Part shown: positions 49,466 to 49,806 of the stretch, in pieces
Numbering within the stretch: position 1 is the stretch's first letter
Layout: the number at the start of each line of letters is the position of its first letter
Origin: Blastopirellula marina
GTDB lineage: Bacteria > Planctomycetota > Planctomycetia > Pirellulales > Thermoguttaceae
NCBI GenBank assembly: GCA_020721965.1
Contig: DYLS01000022.1
Span: 1-49,806 of the forward strand
Length of the DNA stretch: 49,806 nucleotides
Direction of reading: 5' to 3'
Program-made: the position numbers and the translations under genes
The notes under the pieces: model-generated
What the model was told of the DNA's origin: nothing
Database searches by the model: none
The model's input: the letters and a program-made list of their open reading frames with translations, nothing else

Positions 49466-49806
49466 ATGACATTCGCATCGACACGCCATCCCTGGCTGGG
49501 ATTAGCCACAGTCGTGTTCTTGTTGATGTCGGGCAATTACCAGGTTCGGGGCGAAGAGCCGCCGCTCCGCGCCAAGGTGCTGACCTTCAACATCCGCTAC
49601 GGCACGGCTTCGGACGGACCGAATCACTGGACCCACCGAAAGGATATGGTCATCGACCTCATCCAGCGCGGGGGATACGACTTCGTCGGGCTTCAAGAGG
49701 CTCTCCGGTTTCAGATCGACGCCATCCGGGAGGCCCTGCCGTATTTCCAAGAGATCGGAGTGGGGCGAGAAGACGGCAAGCAAGCAGGGGAATACTCTGC
49801 AATTCT
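49466..49806 (+). CDS. endonuclease/exonuclease/phosphatase-family protein (3' truncated by the window)
   Basis: This is the first 113 codons of an exported protein starting at ATG 49466, with a hydrophobic signal segment to about residue 30. The mature part begins with Leu-Thr-Phe-Asn-Ile-Arg-Tyr-Gly and then Asp-Phe-Val-Gly-Leu-Gln-Glu, the first two conserved blocks (Asn and metal-binding Glu) of the EEP fold shared by DNase I, sphingomyelinases and inositol phosphatases. The sequence runs open to the end of the window. It diverges from the sulfatase gene with a 157-base gap holding both promoters. Confidence 0.85.
   Translation, partial: MTFASTRHPWLGLATVVFLLMSGNYQVRGEEPPLRAKVLTFNIRYGTASDGPNHWTHRKDMVIDLIQRGGYDFVGLQEALRFQIDAIREALPYFQEIGVGREDGKQAGEYSAI

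Overview
The window looks like a chromosomal segment of a planctomycete (Planctomycetota, Pirellulales/Thermoguttaceae-like; this is an inference). Supporting traits are CRTAC1-type VCBS/ASPIC proteins, an HZS-alpha-like heme protein, a DUF6798 membrane protein, a sulfatase, a Tat-exported Gfo/Idh/MocA oxidoreductase, a Cys-rich porin-like barrel, and mraZ/rsmH outside any ftsZ-containing cluster. I found no rRNA, tRNA, CRISPR array, transposase or prophage. Most genes are in the + direction and many start with ATG or GTG behind AGGAG-type ribosome binding sites.

Layout. 1-2460: a TPR lipoprotein and a convergent HD-domain protein. 2829-13863: a collinear run of six exported proteins: an HZS-alpha-like diheme propeller protein, a CRTAC1 protein, a 961-residue decaheme cytochrome with a YVTN propeller, a Reg_prop propeller protein, and two amino-acid-type periplasmic binding proteins without permeases. 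It is faced by a 1171-residue TPR/VCBS/ASPIC protein (13980-17495, - strand). Together these read as an extracytoplasmic electron-transfer and ligand-sensing island. 17998-23997: bacterioferritin (with an odd ferroxidase site), a DUF6798 membrane protein, a NUDIX hydrolase, a lipoprotein and rsmH. 24112-25338: a structured RNA candidate with its own promoter and terminator, then mraZ with its own promoter and MraZ-box operator. 25594-31912: a glycosyltransferase, queA, a NUDIX-like protein, a cysteine desulfurase and a DUF3047 protein. 32222-40396: core genes polA, coaE, rho, ribH, nusB and ftsY. 40551-49806: a Tat-exported oxidoreductase, a porin-like barrel, glnB, aroF with a regulatory leader, thyX, a small conserved-looking protein, a sulfatase and the start of an endonuclease/exonuclease/phosphatase-family gene.

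The most interesting non-coding signals are these. (1) A 300-nt leader of the DAHP synthase gene has a good sigma70 promoter, a short ORF with Phe-Val-Trp-Tyr-Asp-Phe near its start, several stem-loops and a perfect 12-bp terminator, which suggests attenuation sensing aromatic amino acids. (2) A ~407-nt hairpin-rich RNA lies between mraZ and rsmH. (3) There are two families of short dispersed repeats: a ~165-bp MITE-like element with inverted ends (2 copies), and a ~110-bp element (3 copies). (4) Four 22-bp direct repeats lie upstream of glnB, whose product carries Phe instead of the usual uridylylated Tyr51.

All function calls rest on reading the translations and on family knowledge. No database search, folding or alignment program was run.
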